DNA from: Candidatus Abyssobacteria bacterium SURF_17
GTDB taxonomy: Bacteria; Abyssobacteria; SURF-5
Direction: 5' to 3'
Length of the DNA stretch: 53,873 bases
Assembly (NCBI GenBank): GCA_003598055.1
Contig: QZKI01000111.1
Location: 1 to 53,873, forward strand
Positions within the stretch are counted from its first letter, which is position 1, and the number at the start of each line of letters is the position of its first letter. Shown here piece after piece: positions 52,138 to 53,873 of the stretch. Both the position numbers and the translations under genes were made by a program. A model generated the notes under the pieces. The model was not told the DNA's origin. It made no database searches and was given only the letters and a program-made list of their open reading frames with translations.

Positions 52138-52593
52138 ATGAACAATAAGAACCGGAAAGCCGAAAAGGAGAAGGAGGCGAGCAAGATGGCAGCAAAGAGC
52201 GCTGGTCCGACGAAGCCTCCCACCAGCTACGCGGGAGTGGGCAAGAGGACTCTTCTCGACGATAAGGTTCAGAAACCGAGCAAAGAAGAGGAAAAGTATT
52301 TTGAGCAGAAGGAGCTTGAACAACTCAAGAAGTTCCGCGAAGAGGAAAAAGCCCGCAAGGAGGCCGAAGAGCAGGAACGGGCCCAAAAAATCCATCACTG
52401 CAAATGCCCAAAGTGCTATGGAGACCTCGAGGAGATAGTCTTCAAGAAAAAAGTGAGGATTGACAAGTGCACGCAATGCGGAGGCGTGTGGCTCGATAAC
52501 GGCGAACTCGAGACACTCGCGGGCCACGGCGAAAGCTTCCTATCGAGTTTCTTCGAGCACCTGACGGGCAAGGGCAAGCACAAGAAGGCCTAG
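52138..52593 (+). CDS. TFIIB-type zinc-ribbon protein with coiled-coil N-terminus
   Basis: 151 residues from ATG 52138 (AGGAGAGCTTG upstream). The N-terminal 90 residues are Lys/Glu-rich, likely a coiled coil (EEEKYFEQKELEQLKKFREE and following), preceded by a basic MNNKNRKAEKEKEASK region. Then a zinc ribbon CPKC-x17-CTQCGGVWLDNGELE, the zf-TFIIB domain found in many bacteria with unknown roles. The C-terminus ends in a Lys/Gly tail (GKGKHKKA). Cytosolic; function unknown. Monocistronic with a long leader. Confidence 0.85.
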   Translation: MNNKNRKAEKEKEASKMAAKSAGPTKPPTSYAGVGKRTLLDDKVQKPSKEEEKYFEQKELEQLKKFREEEKARKEAEEQERAQKIHHCKCPKCYGDLEEIVFKKKVRIDKCTQCGGVWLDNGELETLAGHGESFLSSFFEHLTGKGKHKKA

Positions 52594-52725
52594 GAGTCCT
52601 TCACAATTGAATTTGTGGGTACGTGCGCCGGTTTTTGTGGGGCCAAGCCCCCGCGCCTGCCCTTCAGCGTCGACAAAATCATTGTCCGCAACGCTAGTAA
52701 GATAGCACAAGGTATTTATTGAAAT

Positions 52726-52800
52726 GGGCGCAGCACGCTACGCCCCTACAGGAAACACTGATTTTCCAGATTGTAGGGGCACGGCGCGCCGTGCCTGTGC
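52726..52800. repeat. GTAGGGGC family repeat pair
   Basis: GGGCGCAGCACGCTACGCCCCTAC (52726-52749, read in part) and GTAGGGGCACGGCGC/GCGCCGTGCC (52773-52800) form two adjacent palindromes. The gap between the zinc-ribbon gene and the next gene shows nothing else. Confidence 0.6.
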
Positions 52801-52846
52801 ATTGCATGCCTAATCGTGAGACCTACTCGCACCAGAGGAGAAACAA

Positions 52847-53626
52847 ATGCATTCCGAAGAATTAAAACGCCTCGCCTTATCGCTGGATGCAGACTGCGTG
52901 GGCGTAGCCAGCCGCGAAGCATATGAGCGAATCGAGCCGAACGCGAAACTCGACGTAATGGTCGCGGGAGCAAAATCACTCGTCATTTTCGGCATCTGGA
53001 CTGGCGCCGGCGCCATCGAAAGCCCGAGCACCGTCGTTCAATCGCAGCACCTGATGATCATATACGATGAGCTTAACCGCATCGGGCTTAAGCTCGCGAG
53101 AGACCTCGAGCGCGCAGGTCACCGCACCTCCACCATCCCGCCGCATCTGCCAATCGAGATGAGCAAGGAAACAAAAGGCCTGATGGGACCAGTCTCCCTG
53201 AGGCATGCGGCCGAGGCCGCCGGGCTCGGCAAGCTGGGGCTGAACCGACTGCTGATAAACCCTCAGTTCGGCGCGCGGTTAAGGCTCGGCGGACTCGTGA
53301 CCGATGCCAAGCTTGCACCCGACCCGATTCTTTCCGAATCCCTCTGCGACAACTGCATGGAGTGTGTGAAAGCCTGCCCGGTATCGGCCATCGGCGAGGA
53401 CGGCAAGGTGGACGTGATCGCCTGCACCCGCAACAATTTCCCGTACGGCCTTTCCAACCTCATCAAGCGTCTCGCCGACCTCGCGATGGAAGGCTCGCCC
53501 GAGGATTGGAAAAAATTCATCAAGAACCCCGAGTTCTGGAACTACTATCAAGCTCTCAGCCTCGGCCTGTTCTACTGCTGCTTCGAATGCCAGCGTGCAT
53601 GTCCCGTCGCCTTGCAGAAGCAGTGA
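52847..53626 (+). CDS. QueG-like 4Fe-4S protein, longer form
   Basis: 259 residues from ATG 52847 (AGAGGAG upstream). N-terminal part LALSLDADCVGVASREAY and GLGKLGLNRLLINPQFGARLRLGG match the epoxyqueuosine reductase-like/DUF1730 fold. Two Fe-S motifs: CDNCMECVKACP and CCFECQRACP at the end. It keeps the short size (259 rather than about 350-380) and lacks the HEAT-repeat tail of QueG, so it is probably a dehalogenase-like or other reductase relative. Compared with the 27604 copy it has a 60-residue insertion between the clusters. Confidence 0.82.
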   Translation: MHSEELKRLALSLDADCVGVASREAYERIEPNAKLDVMVAGAKSLVIFGIWTGAGAIESPSTVVQSQHLMIIYDELNRIGLKLARDLERAGHRTSTIPPHLPIEMSKETKGLMGPVSLRHAAEAAGLGKLGLNRLLINPQFGARLRLGGLVTDAKLAPDPILSESLCDNCMECVKACPVSAIGEDGKVDVIACTRNNFPYGLSNLIKRLADLAMEGSPEDWKKFIKNPEFWNYYQALSLGLFYCCFECQRACPVALQKQ

Positions 53627-53873
53627 CAACCCGAAACCCGGAACGATTTTTGGGAACCACAGATGCACACGGCGCAGCATAGCCGCAACCAAATTCCAGG
53701 CAACCACGGATTTCACGGATTACACCCTTGACCAAAGAGGCGTCTGTCAACGTCATTCCCGCGAAGGCGGGAATGACAAAAGAAGGTGTCCTTGCGTCTT
53801 AGTGGCTTTGTTTCTCCATCGGCGTGTATCGGCGTTCATCTGCGGTTCCATGCTTTTCTTTTTGGTTGCGGCT
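53627..53873. repeat. Right-end repeats, no gene
   Basis: Contains GTCATTCCCGC-GAAG-GCGGGAATGAC (53752-53777), a perfect 11-base inverted repeat, plus AACCACAGATG/AACCACGGATTTCACGGAT-type text and GTGTATCGGCGTTCATCTGC at the right end. Such arrays are typical intergenic sequence in environmental genomes. Confidence 0.7.

Overview
The window reads as one contiguous piece of a Gram-negative (diderm) bacterial chromosome, probably from an uncultured anaerobic or microaerophilic lineage. Diderm character follows from the FtsEX/EnvC/CtpA set and a class A penicillin-binding protein of PBP1B type. An anaerobic tint follows from a tungsten-type aldehyde:ferredoxin oxidoreductase, a selenocysteine protein and a UbiA/UbiX/UbiE/UbiD quinone cluster of the kind seen with futalosine-type menaquinone synthesis. 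No rRNA, tRNA, phage or insertion-sequence transposase was recognised. Many short hairpin-forming interspersed repeats sit between operons. I cannot name the genus; a deltaproteobacterium-like or candidate-phylum organism is a guess from gene order only.

Layout. (1) 0.1-12.1 kb, minus strand: a long, tightly overlapping gene string starting at a clear sigma-70-like promoter (12096-12068): split transketolase, ftsE, an ftsX-envC fusion, ctpA, rph, rdgB, tsaC, rpiB, glyA, then after a repeat a dCMP deaminase and hslU. (2) 12.1-16.9 kb: two histidine kinase/response regulator pairs, one with a sigma-54 activator. (3) 17.0-26.8 kb: a probable single operon under a TetR-family regulator with a palindromic operator: alanine dehydrogenase, a second split transketolase, a fused E1 and an E2 of a 2-oxoacid dehydrogenase, a tungsten aldehyde oxidoreductase and a MoaD-like protein. 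(4) 27.0-33.0 kb: accessory genes (DUF3795-like, QueG-like Fe-S protein, polytopic membrane protein, CrtI-like oxidoreductase, MFS transporter) and a 44-codon gene. (5) 33.1-39.0 kb, plus strand: a LarA-type racemase coupled to an unknown membrane protein and an M14-type carboxypeptidase, then an isolated DHp-like 65-residue protein coupled to a URO-D family protein. (6) 39.0-46.2 kb: PBP1B, thioredoxin 2 with a small partner, two PNPOx-like flavoproteins, galactokinase with an apparent CTG start, and an orphan membrane protein. (7) 46.3-50.2 kb: ubiA-ubiX-ubiE-ubiD. (8) 50.5-53.6 kb, plus strand: a selenocysteine peroxiredoxin (in-frame TGA with a SECIS-like hairpin), a coupled lipoprotein, an Arg-rich 54-residue protein, a zinc-ribbon protein and a second QueG-like Fe-S protein.

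The strongest unusual observations are the selenoprotein peroxiredoxin at 50604-51068, the FtsX-EnvC single polypeptide at 7375-9417, and the three-gene LarA/membrane/M14 cassette at 33248-37255.
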